DNA of 64,000 nt from Lasioglossum baleicum (lineage: Eukaryota > Arthropoda > Insecta > Hymenoptera > Halictidae): assembly GCF_051020765.1 (NCBI RefSeq), contig NC_134948.1, forward strand, positions 2,286,501 to 2,350,500, written 5' to 3'. The translations under genes were made by a program, and so were the position numbers. Below the pieces are notes generated by a model, which searched no databases, was not told the DNA's origin, and saw only the letters and a list, made by a program, of their open reading frames with translations. Below are positions 1 through 14,000 of the stretch, in pieces (position 1 is the stretch's first letter; each line of letters begins with the position of its first letter).

Positions 1-3000
1 AATCGAGAGACCTTTCGAAATCGACGACAAGGAAAATGAAGTTCTCCTGCACTGGGAAAGGATCGAGTGCGCCGGTGGAACAAGCGTTGACGGCAGCTAT
101 CTTCGACGGATCGAACAGCTGGGATCTATTAACATCGAATGGGATTCTGTTCGCAGAAGTATTCCGGGAATGAAGTGCCATCGCAAAGTTCATGGAGCCT
201 CGTTACACGCCACGCGAGCAAAACGTGTTCCAGCAAAATATAGAAAAACAGCGTAACTGTACGCGGACACGCTAATGTTTAATTAGCGGGGATGCAGTAT
301 TTTGCAACCGGGCAATGCTTCCATATGTTTCCGCCGCACTCCAGTTTTCATAAAGATTGCGCAACACGCGCGAACTGCATTTCCTGGGCGACGAATGATA
401 CAAGAAGCCGGTGCATTGCGGTAGCATAACTGGTTCCGCGGCATGCTAATGCCTTTCGACGAAAATCTCGACGATTTTCCTCGCCCCTGTGGTTTTGAGG
501 ATTAGGTAACACTCGCGAAAAATCGCTCGAGCGTCATTCGATTACCGTATGCAATCCGGAAATCACTCGAGTATCGATTACTCGCGGGGACGTATCGATT
601 TTCCTTGACACGAATACCGGGGAAGAGTGCGTAACACAGAAACGAAAGTTGCAAAGTATAACACTGTACTTCGATAATTAAATAATATTTTCTGAATGTC
701 CAGAACACGGTTGGAAATTCTCTAGTTAATCGCACGCTGTTCTCCGGTTTCTGACGGCGATAAATCATAAAGATGCTAATGGAGGCTGACAGGGAAAAGT
801 CTAATTCCATAAAGTCCGCTGCGGACGAGCCGGATTAGATATAGGGGCCGTGTGGGCGTGCATTATTCTGTAACGCCGTTCGCAAACGTAATAAAACGAT
901 CGAACGTGTCAGTCGCGCCCGTGAAGTGAAATTTACAGGTTCGTGTAATGGAAGTTCAGAGTTTCATGGGGCCCCGGCCGCTTTTACGAGCCCGGGAACG
1001 TCGGAGAACGTTTTTCGAAAAGGAGAAAGTGAAGGCGTTGCTGTAACGGCTGTGTAAACGTGTTTTTAGAGTTCGGACTCTCGATGATCGTCTAAACACG
1101 ATAAAATCGCCAGCGAGCGGATTCACGGACAATTTAGAAACGGACACCTTCGTATCGATTTTCAACAATATTTTTCACAAAACTCCTGAACCTTTCGAAT
1201 TATAATTTTGCACATATATCCATTGGTATTTGAAGAACATGCGTGATTTTTTTAAAGGAACAATAAAGAAGATTTCACGAGTTATTCATTTCAGAACCAG
1301 AATACCCCCTTAATTGGATGTTTGAAGAATTTTCATTTTTCCGCAGGGGTATGGATTGTTTAATGGCAGAATAAAATACCGCTTTGTTTCACAAACAGCG
1401 AAATGCATCCCAAATGTAGTCGCAACGTGTGGCGACACTTCTAACGAATTCTAATGAATTCCTTGAAAGTGCCTCGCGGTGGAGGGACACACCGGAGCAA
1501 CGAGATTTATCGCCCATTTGATTTTCACGCGGCCACCATACGGAATAAATTACGGTGTTTTGAATCACGTTGCCAAATAAATTTGTACTGCCATGTAATA
1601 CCTTAAAGGATCGGGCGCGCGGCGATCGGTGTTCAGCCAATTGGCACCGGTTCGAGAATATCGACCGAGGAAATGTTGTTTAAAAACGACCGTATATACT
1701 CGGGCAGGTTGAAAGTGTAAATAAACGCATTCATCACGGCACCGCCAGAAAATTGCTGTTTTGCGGAGATTAATACAAGTCGCGAATTGCGCAATGTTCG
1801 CGCAATATCGGATTTGATTGATTTAAGACGTGTTTTAAATATGATGGATGGCTTTCCACTTTCCGTTTTGCACACTCTTTCTGACGATGGAATCCTGCTT
1901 GATCTTTTGTAGTTGGAGGCAATCTGCGCTCGTGAGATTCGGCTCTGGTAATCCATGTCTTGAGTATGTATTCCCAATAATAATTTGTGTAGACCTCTGG
2001 AAGCCGAAGAGCGAACAGCGATGAATAAAAAAGTTCCACGGAATTTTTTCCGTAATCGACATCACCCGAATGCCTGGTTTCGTGTATTTTGAAAGTGTAA
2101 TGAGGGACAGTGGCCCGCCATAAGCGGATATCGCGCAGCGATCAACAAATCGGCCATTTAGGCGCAATCGGCCGGCTCGCCGGAGATTTGTTTTGTGTGT
2201 GTTACAATTTACATAACCGAAACGGCGTTTGCTTGTAGCATTAGCTGTACCCAGCTCGAGCATAATGAAATGAGAATCGCACAATGCTCGACCATTTGTT
2301 GACAGGTTCGCCGAGCCATTGATACAATCATGATTTACAACGTTACAAAACGACGAAAACTCTTTTGATATCTGTTCGCCACGACACATTCTACATATCG
2401 GCCGGTCTTTACTGCTACGGCAAAGTGAATGGGGGAACGATTGCAAATATTTGCGACACAAATGGCATCGGGATGCGCAAGACCCACTTACTCTCGTTTT
2501 ATTCGACACGCAATCCCGCGGGCCAGTTTCGAAGATACCAGAGCTTCGTATCAACGGGAATCTAACGTTCCCTTTCGCGGATCGTCTTCGATCAGCGTTA
2601 CGCTTCGATTCGAGACGATTTTATGGAAAGTGAAAGCCGACGTAGCATCGCTTTGTACGATCAATTAATCTTTGTCTAAATCGTCCAATTCCCACGATGC
2701 TTCGCGGCGCTCCGCAAGATCGATCTCGTTCATTCGTCCGACGATCATTGGAACTGAACGGGTTTCTCGTGATTCAAGCCCGGGATAAATACGGTGTAAT
2801 TATTAAATATTCGAGCCGTAGCAACATTCCCGACAGTAATAATAAAACCTAATGAAACGGCCCGGCAGGAATGCTCCGGTTCAGATCTCGATCTCGGGAT
2901 CTTCGCGGGGATGAACTTAACGATCCGGTGCTCCATTCATCCAACGATCTAGAATCCTCCGTTCTCCGTATAGCCTCGATCCGCGGATCGAGAGGTGCGC

Positions 3001-3539
3001 TTCGCCGTGATTTATGGATCCCGGGACTGGATCACGACTCGCCGTTTACCTTCGTTCCGTGCGCGGCACCCCGAAGATCTTCTCGATCGATAGCGGGCCA
3101 ATGCTGTCCGAGACTGACTATTAGACGAAACAGGTGTTCCTCCGAGAAAGAAAGTTCGGACCGTTCCATTTTTTTTTGTTTCTGTCGGTATATGCTGGTC
3201 TGGTTTTTCTATTACTCTGGCTTCGTTCTTCTTTTTGGCGAATCGCTTTTATCGTGATGCTCATCGATTAGGTAAGAGCGCGTTTATTATTGCCACAGTG
3301 AAGAGCTGATCGCTGAACCGATAATTAACCGGTTATGTAAGATCGCAAGAAAGCCGGATGGATCGTGTGGATGAAATTGTATGTATCCAACGGTCGTGAA
3401 CGAACGACTGTCGATTTTCGTGAGAAATCCGCTCTCGGTTTGCGTATTGTATCGGCGCTATGTAAATGCCTCTTGCTACGAAACGGTGGCAGACGTGTAG
3501 GTACAAATATCGGCTATAGGCTTTCGCGATGATAGTTCT

Positions 3540-3850
3540 AGGGGACGATGGGATCGTGGTTTTGGCACTGTGAGATCATAGGACTCTGGATCTCAGGGAT
3601 TCTGGCAGCGCTCGGACTGTGGGAGGGCGTAGGACTCTGGACCCCTAGGAATTTAGGACTCTAGGACTTTGGGACCCTAGGAATTTAGAACTCTAGGTCT
3701 TTGAGACCCTTAAACTGTAGGTCCCGTCGCTCAATAACCATAGCAGTTGAAGAAGCGACGTAAAACAATCAAACAAAAGGTCTTTGAGACCCTAACAATT
3801 TGGGAACCCTAGATCGGGACCCCCAGAAATTTGTGAGATTTTGTACCCTT
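3540..3850. repeat. Degenerate short tandem repeat (GGACTCTxGGACCCTAGGAATTT-like)
   Basis: Phrases such as AGGACTCTGG, GGGACCCTAGGAATTTAG and CTTTGAGACCC recur about every 20-30 bases with many substitutions. The array is interrupted near 3720-3780 by unrelated sequence and then resumes. It looks like an old minisatellite. No coding or RNA function is visible. Confidence 0.5.
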
Positions 3851-4774
3851 ACCACCTTTACCAGTATTTCTCCTCCAGTACCAAAGCTAGCGGACCGCAA
3901 TAGACTATTCTAATACGGTAGTGTACATTATTCTAGGGTCGACTTTCACTGCTGAAAGCGTAACCTCACGTAATGAATTTATGACACTGTTTAGCCGGTG
4001 ACGTGATTTATGCTCCCCGCAAAAATTGTACACAAAGTAACTTCACACTTAACGATTCCTATCGCATAAAAACATCCCCTACACGCGAGAACAACGTTGT
4101 TTAAAATTTCGATCGAAAGCGGAACCGAAGGAACTCGACGACGACTACTCGTAACTATCAGACACTGAGAACGAGACGAAGAACACAACGAAGATCTAGA
4201 ATAGATCTAGATCATCGGCGACCGGGGACCGACACGCGAGGCCGCAGGCAATATCCGGCCGATCGATCTAAAGCCGGAAACGAGAGAGCCGTTCTCTCCA
4301 GACGAGCGCGATTGTTAGTCAACGTAACGTAACACGTTCTGCCGCGGGTTGATCGGGAAAACGGTTTTCTTCGAAACGAAGAAGCGAGCTAGGCCGCCAG
4401 ATCGTGACTCGCCATGAAAGGGAATAAACTCGCGGCGATCGTATCGTTCGATCGGATCGGTTTAGAAAGTCCGGGATGCGCCGTGTCTCCTTCGATGCCG
4501 GGCTTCAACATCCAACAACCAATTCTTACCTGTATTACCTTGACACCTGCTGAGAAACGATAGCAAGCGATACCTGGTTGTCGATAAATTATACTGGCAA
4601 CTAAAAAATCTCCGCAATTTTAGAACATGGATGGAGTCGGATTAGAATCGAGCGAGGTTGGAGTAATTTATACGTTCATTAAAAAATTGTTTCGTCATCG
4701 CTGGATGTTAGATTATTTTAAGGTTTTTGAATGTTTTTGTTGGCAAGTAGCAAAATTGTTGACGAGCGATTTTT

Positions 4775-5248
4775 TTGGAAGCTGATGACGGCTCGATGGA
4801 ATGCGATGAACTCGACCGTCGGCAGGTAACCGAAGACTTGAACGAATTTATAGTCGTCAACTCGTTGCCCCACGACATCCACAATCCACACACGCAGACG
4901 TCCTTGAGTCCTCCACTTTCGAAAAAACGAAGAATGCCAAAAGTTGAACGTATGCTAAACGAGCCTCCCCGGCGCCGAGCGTGCTCGATTTGGAATTCAC
5001 TTTCCTTCGAGAGCCGTGGAATTAGAACTAGCCGCGTGGAAATCGGCTCTGTAGAATCGAGCAAATCGGCCGTATCTCGTTCGCTGTTTAGCGAAACGGC
5101 CGTTGCGAAATTAGGGGGTTCGCAGGCTATTGTTTTTCGTGTGGAAAAAAAAGGTGGACACGCTATGGTAACTGTACACTACCTTAAACTGTTTCTTCTG
5201 TGTCTGGACCCTGCTCGTGGACCGAACTACCGTAACGAGCGCCCCTAA
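4775..5248 (+). CDS. Unrecognised open frame, possible hypothetical protein or exon
   Basis: This is an open frame of 157 codons. The first ATG is at 4796; the frame is open a little upstream of it. The predicted peptide is rich in Asp, Glu, Ser and Arg. It has a basic stretch SKKRRMPKVER that resembles a nuclear localisation signal and a second basic patch EPPRRR. I recognise no family. I see no TATA box, no polyadenylation signal and no convincing splice partner. The opposite strand is also open for 118 codons, which suggests base composition as an explanation. It could be a real single-exon gene, an exon of an unseen gene, or chance. Confidence 0.15.
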   Translation: MEADDGSMECDELDRRQVTEDLNEFIVVNSLPHDIHNPHTQTSLSPPLSKKRRMPKVERMLNEPPRRRACSIWNSLSFESRGIRTSRVEIGSVESSKSAVSRSLFSETAVAKLGGSQAIVFRVEKKGGHAMVTVHYLKLFLLCLDPARGPNYRNERP

Positions 5249-7944
5249 TTAATATTCCTAAGTTTTGTTCAACTGCAGAAGAGTGTCCTTTATTTTTGAT
5301 ATTAAATTTAGGTAATACATTTTCAGATTTTGGTTTTTCGATCGTCCATTTTTGGTTGTGTCCTTGGAATGACCTTGGAATAACCTTGAATATCAAACTT
5401 CAACCTTAGGTCTACTATTTACTGACTTTTTTAAACATTCATGACCTGTTGTTGATTTTTATGACCTGGTCATTATAGATTCATGAAAGTTCTGAAATCT
5501 ATTTTTTGTATATTATATGCAAAAGAGGATGGGATATTTTCGTGTAGACACATCGTGAAAAATCGCACAACGTTGCAAGAGACATGGCGTCGATCGTTTC
5601 TAAAGTGTATAACGTTCGCGATACGGAATCGGGGAAAGTCGTTCGCCATGGAAACGAGTCACGGCCGATGTGCCGGTTTTACGTAAGGTGAAAATCGTCT
5701 TTAAGGCGAGGGGGAACACAGTCGCCGATGCAAAAGCGAGAAGGAAACAGAAACGCCACGCCGCGCCGCCGGTGCGTACGACCTTCTCCTCTTTCCGAAT
5801 CAAACACCTGATGCAGCTCGAGCCTTAAATCTCCAGGCCCCAAAGCCACAAAGCCAAACCTGGCAACCGGTCACGCAAAAACCGTACACCCACTTTCGTG
5901 CCAAACGTGGTCCCTGCAACTGGAGCAAACCGTACGTTATTCCCAGCTGCAGTTAAATGAAAATTTACTGGAATTTACTGGTCCATCAAAGACCATTTTA
6001 TATTTTTTGATAAAAAGCTTAGAAACAAAATCTCCTAAAATTCACTGGACCATTCGGAAAATTGGAGCATTTTCTATTTCTTGAAGAAACAATTGAAAAG
6101 GAAATGATATTTTTCTGGAAATTGCCTGGTCAGGTGTTAGGAATAATACAAAAGAGGAGAAGCTGATTACAAATTGCACGCACGTTAATGGCGACCGTGT
6201 TCCCCGATTTCGTATTCACCTCGGGGTTCCTCGGATCGTAGGAGAGGAGAGGGGGGCACGTCCACGGGTTTCGTGATGTGCCACGCGAAAGAGTATCACT
6301 GGGTGGCTGATGGCGTGCGACAACACTATACCACGACATCGTCGACGAAACCATTTTACGTAGCTACTTGTCGTAGCTCCCATTGTTCCCTTCGTATGCG
6401 ATTGCTGTAATTGCTGCAACAAGGTTGCAGCACAGCACTGACTCGTCACGACGCCCTACCTGTTCGATAACCAATTAAACTGCTCACCTGGCGAACAATT
6501 ATACCAGCCGGTCACGTTGTCAACATTCGGAGTTGGCGTGAAAACATCTACGTGAGCAACGAACTCCTCGATGCAACCTCGCTAAGTGAAACTTTCGTTA
6601 AAATCTGACATATTACAAAATTAATTTTTCGATGTGAAAAAAATATGGAGCCATAGCCTGAACCTTCTAGTTTCAGATAAAAAAAGTTCAATTCGATGGG
6701 ACCCACAGTTTTCGAAATAAAAATTCTTACGTATATTTCGAGGGTGAGGAAATTTATAAGGGACGATATTTTATAAACAAATTTGATGTTGGAGAACTGA
6801 TGATTTAAACTACCCCTAATTTTATGTGCTCTATGCCTTGGGTATTCCATTTCGAATGTAATTTTTGCCATCGACGTAGGAAATGAAGTCCACAAGAAAT
6901 TCTCTCTCTGCAACGAGTACGATGCACCACACCTGCCAGTGCATCCAGCCTCTCGCTGCACTTCACATTTGACATACTTAAATCCACGCAAGTACTATTA
7001 AAAATATCGAAGTTTTAAAATTCTGGGACCACTTGTGGGTCAAACAATTTGTTCTTCATAGCAGTCATTTTCATTAGAAAGAATGGTAATTATTTCATTT
7101 TTATTTTTTGGAATTGTAATTTCACTTTGGCAACGTGTCATCGAATTGTTGGATGTGGGGTATCGCGGGCCCCTGGCGAAAGAAAGCGACGGCCGGGGCG
7201 AGCATCGCTGAAATTAATGGGCCAGTGGAAGGCCCCAGGACGCGGACAAAAACGGGAAAAGTCGCCCGTCGTGCCAGAAATAATTCCGGCCGTGAAACGC
7301 GTTCGCCGGTCTGTGCTCGCACCGAGAACACCGTTACGCGCGGGCATACGTGCACGCTCGACCTGAATTATTTCCGCTGCAACGCGGCCATTGTGCCCTC
7401 GACCGACGACGAGTAGTTTCGAGTACGCCGCCATGGACCGCCTGCACATGGTCGGTTTTCATCGATCATTGATCGCGGAGACGAAAAAGCGGGAACCATT
7501 GTCGACAACCGCTGGCACGGTTTTGTCGGCTGAACAAAATTTTCACGTTCGTGCAGAACCGATTTCGCGGGAAATTTGAATCTTCAGCCCTTACACTCGT
7601 GGTACGAGTCATGACAAACATGTAGTTCTAATTTTCTTGCAATCGATTACATTCTTCTCGATTTTTATCGATTACGTTCTCTCCAAGGAAGATTGCATTT
7701 GGAAGAAGAATACGATCTTCTCGATTTTCCTGCAGCGAAATGGATCGGTAGAAAAATCTGAACTTTTTACAGTATCTGTACTATACCATAGAGCAATTGT
7801 GTAAAAAGTTTCAGCTCGATCAGATTTCTCGTTCAGAAGTTATGACCCAATTTGTGGGATCTCGTATATTCGAACTCATCGTCACGTCATTTTCATAAAT
7901 TGTTATCGTAATTGTGTGTATAATGAGTGCATTCTCTGTTGCAG

Positions 7945-8005
7945 GCTGAAGGAATTGCTCACCTGGTAGCCATGAACCTCGCGCTGCATGGATTTTTGTT
8001 GCAGG
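7945..8005 (+). CDS. Chitin-binding gene, exon 1 (27 nt leader plus start of signal peptide)
   Basis: A pyrimidine-rich acceptor (ATTCTCTGTTGCAG) precedes 7945 and a strong donor GTGAGT follows 8005. The ATG at 7972 begins MNLALHGFLLQ and leaves one base G, exactly the phase needed by the exon at 24650, which begins with TT. The join gives Val and completes a hydrophobic signal peptide. The acceptor implies at least one further non-coding exon upstream, which I could not find. The next exon is 16.6 kb away, so another start exon nearer 24.6 kb is not excluded. Confidence 0.65.
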
Positions 8006-11000
8006 GTGAGTAGTTGGAATGAGATTTTGAGCTAGTTTTGAACCCTCCTTCGGTGGACGCACGTTTCGCACGCATATGCTCCTTCTCGCGGAATAAAGCG
8101 ATGCAATATGGTGCATCGCGGGAACAATGCACCGTGGAGGAACTTGCACTCGGGAATCGGGGGTTGACCTAACTCAACTTCGCTCGTTGCATACAAGGTC
8201 CTCGAAAGAGGGAACGGGGGAACAATGCGCGGAAGAAGAAGTGCATGAAGCCTGCGGCGAGTAGTATGCTGCTTCTTAGCGCGTGACATGTGGAGCTGAC
8301 GTTTTAAAAATCGATATCGTATAGTATTTACGTCACGGTGAACTAGTTGGGAAGTTTCGCCTGGTAAAAAATAATTTACTGCCACCTGAGGCTTCGAGAT
8401 TAGTGTGCAGTGAAGAATATATAATGTTGAAGAATATTTTCAAGAGGTTTGCGTGCGTTCGCATGTGCTGAAGTCTGATTGAAATGATTGTGGCTGCGCA
8501 GCAGACGCCCATGGTAGTGTTAACTGGGTTTTCGTGTCGAGTCAAGGTGTTTCCTACGTGAACGTAAACACAGGGGACCGTACGGCGAGCACGATACGAG
8601 CATCGCGAATGAATCAAGCCGTCTGGAGGAGCGAGGGGACTCCAAAGACAGAAGGAGAATCGCGAGTGTAATTGTTATCAGGTTGCAGGCACGTGGATTT
8701 CGTCGAGAAATCCGCCGAGTCTGCTATTAACAAAGACTCGGTGAAACGTTTCGGCAATTACACTGAAACATAAAAGCTCCATTCGGATTAGTACACAGCT
8801 AAGATGATGTATTGTCAAACTTACGCTCGCGTTTATTTTATTGTGCAATAAGGAGACGTTAGGCATAAATAGATGTCGCAATTATATAGATGTTTCGCCT
8901 CTCGGCGACGGGCTCGATTAAATCTACAGAATATTATAAGCCGGGTCGGACGAGGCGGTTTATTTCCAGGATCTGGGCAGTTACTTTCATGCAGCGGTGA
9001 TTCAGCGGTCTTAAGCTCGTTTTGCGCGTGGTGCGCGCGTTAGTCCTCGTTGGCGGACCCCATTTCCGCCAATTTGCTTGAATGATGGCGTTGACGGTTT
9101 TGGAAGTACTATATAAAAACGCTGGACTCCGGGATCTGTGGACGGTAGCACCCTGGAATGTCGAGTTTGAAGTTCTCCAAGGCTTCTGCACCTCTTTTGC
9201 CCGATGAAAATAACAAACCCTCGGTATATTCTAATACTGAGAACCCCTTGGCAACTTTATGGCAGGATGCAAATAAAAGAGCGTGCATATTGATATGTTT
9301 AAAAGGGCCTGTGCAGCCGAGGATTATGCTAAAATGGGGTTCTGTACCAGCGCTAGTTACAATAAAATTCCAAACAAGTGGATGCGCTGGTCATCCCACG
9401 TGTTTCGACCGCGATGCATAAGTTTCACGGACGGATGTCCCACGGGGCTGCATTCCATTGGTCAGCCGGAGCCGATGCAACTTCCATTTAGCTCCTACGT
9501 AAACATAAATATATGCGAACGACGGTCGTACAAAGGTGGTTTAGCGCGTTTCGCGCGGTAATCGCTGCCGGTGGTCCAGAGACACGGCTGTTCGAGCGTG
9601 TACAGCCACGGTAATGAATACAAATGTCTTCGTTCGAGCCGGGTCCGCGTTCGTAAACCTCCGTGAATCGTTTCTTTATCGATGCCCGCGGTGGTCGAAA
9701 GCGATTTTTTATTTTGCTATGACTGCACGGAAAATAAATCCGCCGCGTACCGTCCCGGTGCTCCAATGGAAAATACATGATATTAACTCGGATGAAAACC
9801 GAGTCGAACGGATAAATTATTCGTTATTCGCTCGTTTCTGAATGCCCCAAGGCTCGTCTGTCTTCGGTATTTTTGCTCTCCTCCACGGCCGCCATTAAAT
9901 TTTCATCGGAACAGCTCCGATTTCGGTACGGATTTATTAAGAGTACGTGTCTCCGGTTGCCACGGCGCGGAAACGACGGATTCAAATGCATAATACCAGG
10001 GCCCGGCTAATTAAGCCAGAACACAGACGTCGACCGAACAGATAGACGAAAGTCACGGGCTGCATAATGCACCGCGAGTGAGCTCGCTCGATTTTCTGCA
10101 GCTGCATGTAATGCAATCAAGCCGTAACGACTCGGAGAAAGTGAAAAAAAAAATCGGATCAGATACACCGGAATCGAAGAATTTATATCGACCGCTTGAT
10201 TCTTTTCTATTCACGTTGAATAACAATGATCACGGTAATCGATTGGCTGGTGTGATATCGTGTCATTTATTGATTTCCTTTATGGTTTGTTAAATATGAT
10301 CGATTCGAAATTAGCAGCCAGATACAGTGGCCGTTCGCTTTCTATGCGGTGTTGCTTCAGACAATCAAATCAGTCATCTTGATTTTTATGGACAGCGTAC
10401 AGCTGCAGGTGTGGCGGACCTAACCCGGGAATAATCGCACCTGACACAGATCTGACACCGATTTATTTCAGGCTGTGTTTAATTGGCTTAATTTAGATTT
10501 AAATGTCGCGATATGGATCTCATGGCTTTGGACGGGGTTTACAGGAATTGAGCGTTGCGATCAGACCCAATCTTTATGACCAGGCATGACCATTCTGATC
10601 AGACTTAACATTTGTGGCCAGGTATGATCATTCTGATCAGACATAACATTTATGACCAGGAATGATCATTCTGATGAGATCTAACATATATGACCAGGAA
10701 TTATAATTCTGATTAGACCTAACATAGATGATCATTCTGATTAAACCTAATATATATGACCATTCTGATTAGACCTAACATATATGATCAGGTATGATAA
10801 TTCTGATCAGACCTAACATATATATGACCAGCTAGGATCAATCTGATCAGCCCTAGACGTTATTCCCAGACCTGACCAAACGTAACCATTGTAACCAGAC
10901 CTGACCAAACCTCATAATTATAGGTATACACCCTAATCCAGACTTTATAATCGTGACTCCAGAAGTTACGTCCAAGGAGTCGAATGCCACGTCTACGGTG

Positions 11001-14000
11001 ACGAATTCGTGGATTGCGAACACAGTGGCAAGGTGGCCGGGCCGGACAAGTTCATGCGTACGGAATCGCAAATCGGCTAACAGGTTGGCGAACAGTGTCG
11101 CAAATGAATCATCGGTAAATGCGTTTATGATGCGAGGGCGTGCATCGCCGCGCCGCGTCCCGTCCCGTCCTGTCGCGTTGCCTCGCATGGAAAGGAACAC
11201 CGTTGCCCCGCAGCCTTGTCGCAAGCGCAGAACCGAAGAAAGTTCTTGGCGAACGAGGTTGCGTGGCTCGCCCCGAAGCGTGAAATATGCGGAAGAATAT
11301 TTTGGAACGATCGAAAAGATACCGGGACCGTTTCCGCGTTTCAATTAAAACGAAGGGAACGAAATCACTAGTCGAAATGCCGTTCGGCGAAACGGGCAAC
11401 TTTGCTGGATGGGCAAATCTTTTATTTTACTGAGCTCCAATTTGAACCGAGTGTCCAGATAAACCTTTCTGGAAGGCAAAACTTGTATCTTAAGTCCTCA
11501 TTAAAATTTTTCCTTGTTGTGCACTTGGTTCTTATTGTTGGGATGATTATAAGGAGGAAGTCTGGCCACACATTCTCGTCATTTTGAAGTCGACTTTATG
11601 GCCCACCATCTTTCAAGCCTCAATTTTAAACGAATGCTGAGAGATAATCCGCTTTGAAGGATCAGACCTGCACAATAAGTCTGCAGTAACGAGGGATACA
11701 GAAAGAATCTTGATCCAGAGAGTCTGTGGGTTATATTTAGCAGCGACCAGGCCAGAAATATTTTCAAATCGCCGGTTTTTCCCTCCCACTAATGTCCGTC
11801 CGCCTCCCATTTGCTCGGCTGTCTGACTTTTCTCCTTACGTAACCGCGTAACTGCGGCGCAAGGATGCGGTTAGACCTTTCGAAGCGTGTTCCTACCCGT
11901 TCCCGATGTCACGTAAGACGCGTGCTAGTCACGATCTTAATTTCACTCTCTCACGTTGCCGAATAATTGGCAGGAATAACGCCTCACGCACTTCCCATCC
12001 ACTGGGAACGATTTTTCATCGGACCAGTTCGCTCCCGATCGACGCTTTCTCGATCGCTATGGGAGCCTAACTTCTTAGGACTTCCAATGGCAGAGTGTGT
12101 GGATATATTGCAAATTTCCAAACCAGTCAAGAGCGATAGTACGGCTTCCTGTCAATAGTAAATGTGGCACAGGTGAAACGTATGGAGACGGTGAAGTGAA
12201 ATATTTGAGACAATTCTCCCCACTGTTGAAGTATAATTAATTCTGCGGATACACGGCGGAAATTAATTAATTTTTTGGCGTTTCTTTATGCTGCCCACTT
12301 CCGGCTGGCTCGCGAATGGTCGTGCGCAATTATAGACTCCGGCGAGCGCGTTCGTGCGCCGTCGAGAGCATGGAAACCGTTGAAAGCGAAGTTGTTATCA
12401 CTGCGCGCTAATAAAGTGAACCGACCGTGGCGAGGAATGCCGGAAAAAAGAAACGAAAGGAATTGCTCGGGGAAAATGATTCCGGCGAGATCGTGCCACT
12501 TGCCGGAACACTGTTGGTTCCGTTAGCGCGAGCAGATTCATTGGAACGCTATAATCTGCACCGAGAAATCACTTGGAAAAATATATCGGCAGCGCGATAC
12601 AAGTGAAAAGAATTTTTCCCGGCCGATTAAAATGAACCGTTGCAACACCTAACACAGGGTCTGGCACCTTACACTCTAACCCAAGTTAGGCTAACTCAAC
12701 CGAATCAAACGCTGACCTGTACGAACGTGTTCATTTGAAAATCCCAGTGAACACTGTATAAATTCATAAACGCCTTCGTCAGTCTATTCAAACAATCCGC
12801 AGCTAGAGTTCTATTCAAATTTATTGTACGCATTTATTTCCAGTTTTCTAAATTGTCATAAACTCGCCCACCACGAGAGATCAATAAACGCTTCACGGCT
12901 CGCACGGTTCCACAAATAAATGACGAAGTGCTATTTTCAAGTGACACTGAGAAATCGATAAAACAACTCAATAAAGTCCCCCCCCCCCCCCCCGTGAAAT
13001 ATGCAAAACGCAAAATATCGGACGCGTCGCGCCGGCAGACCCTCGCGGAATAAATAGTAGCGGCGTAAATTTCTCGGCCGATCTTCGGCGTCGCGTTACC
13101 CGTGAAATATTACATAATAATTTCGTAGTTTATTATCCGCGTGTCGTCTTAAGTGGGCTGTAAATAGGGGCGTGTGCGCTCTCGCGCGAGCGTTTCTGTT
13201 ATCGCGCTGGGGAACTCGTTGCGTCGGCTTAGCCTTTTGCTCTCGTCGTTGCGAAAGGACATTTGCTCGAAATCCTGTTCCTCAGGATACCGGGGCAACG
13301 TATTGCCCGATCGCGATTTGTCGGATTTTTGCGAATTAACATTTCTTCCGTCGATATGCGCGCGACTTAGCCCGGACTAGTCGAGCGTGTAGGTTCACTG
13401 GAGTTGCATAAATGGTTTCTAAAAAGAGAGGAGAGCTGATTTTTGTCGCCTTGATTTCAATCCAGCTCGCGGAACTCGCGATTTTAAACGGCGTCTGGAG
13501 AAAATCTGATAGGTTGTCGATTGAAAAATGGAGACGGGAAGAAGTACAGAAAATGGAACTGATTGATAGGCCTAACACAGACCTAATCATGTTACGCTCC
13601 TTTGCAGAGTGCCTGACCCAGGCCTGGTATTCGAGAGACGTCTTTCTGCAGCGACGAAAAATATTTTCTCACGGGTCGATCTTGAGCGTTCTTTCCCTGC
13701 CCCGAGCCCCGGCATTTAGAAAACTATTTTTCCGTATTTTTATAAAATTACACGCCGGCCATTTAGACGCGTAAAAAAGCGCGCGCGCGCCGTATACGCG
13801 CGCGTAATTGCGCGTAAAACTCGGAACGCGAAAGCTCCCCGTAGATTTAATTGCGGCAATCATGACGAAACCAGATCTCTCCGTGGCGAATTGGCTTTCC
13901 TTCTTCGAATCTGGGTCAATTTTCCGTCGCGCGGCGCATCTTTCGCATAATTTGTCGTCTATTTACGGTCACTTTTACGGGTTACGCACCGCACCGCGGC

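Larger units (their letters stand above)
1..7944. other. Upstream region without a supported gene
   Basis: Many short open frames occur on both strands, but none has a recognisable domain, signal peptide or matching exon partner. The region is moderately GC-rich with many CpG and TCGA words, which lengthens chance open frames. It could hold the promoter and non-coding 5' exons of the chitin-binding gene, because the exon at 7945 appears to begin at a splice acceptor, but I could not place them. The only structured parts are the degenerate repeat near 3.5-3.9 kb and one open frame near 4.8 kb, listed separately. Confidence 0.5.

Noticed and set aside
1..257. Frame open from the window edge (about 84 codons, plus strand, stop TAA at 255-257)
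   Set aside because: No recognisable domain and no splice signal seen to support an exon. A CpG-rich chance frame is the simpler explanation, although a terminal exon of a gene outside the window cannot be excluded.
1835..2554. 239-codon minus-strand open frame
   Set aside because: Mixed Cys/Arg/Ser composition without a regular motif, no signal peptide, no splice partners. One frame of this length is expected by chance in 64 kb of moderately GC-rich DNA.
10853..11344. 163-codon minus-strand frame and 131-codon plus-strand frame overlapping
   Set aside because: Both strands open in a GC-rich patch, no domain. Part of the minus-strand frame runs into the tandem array.
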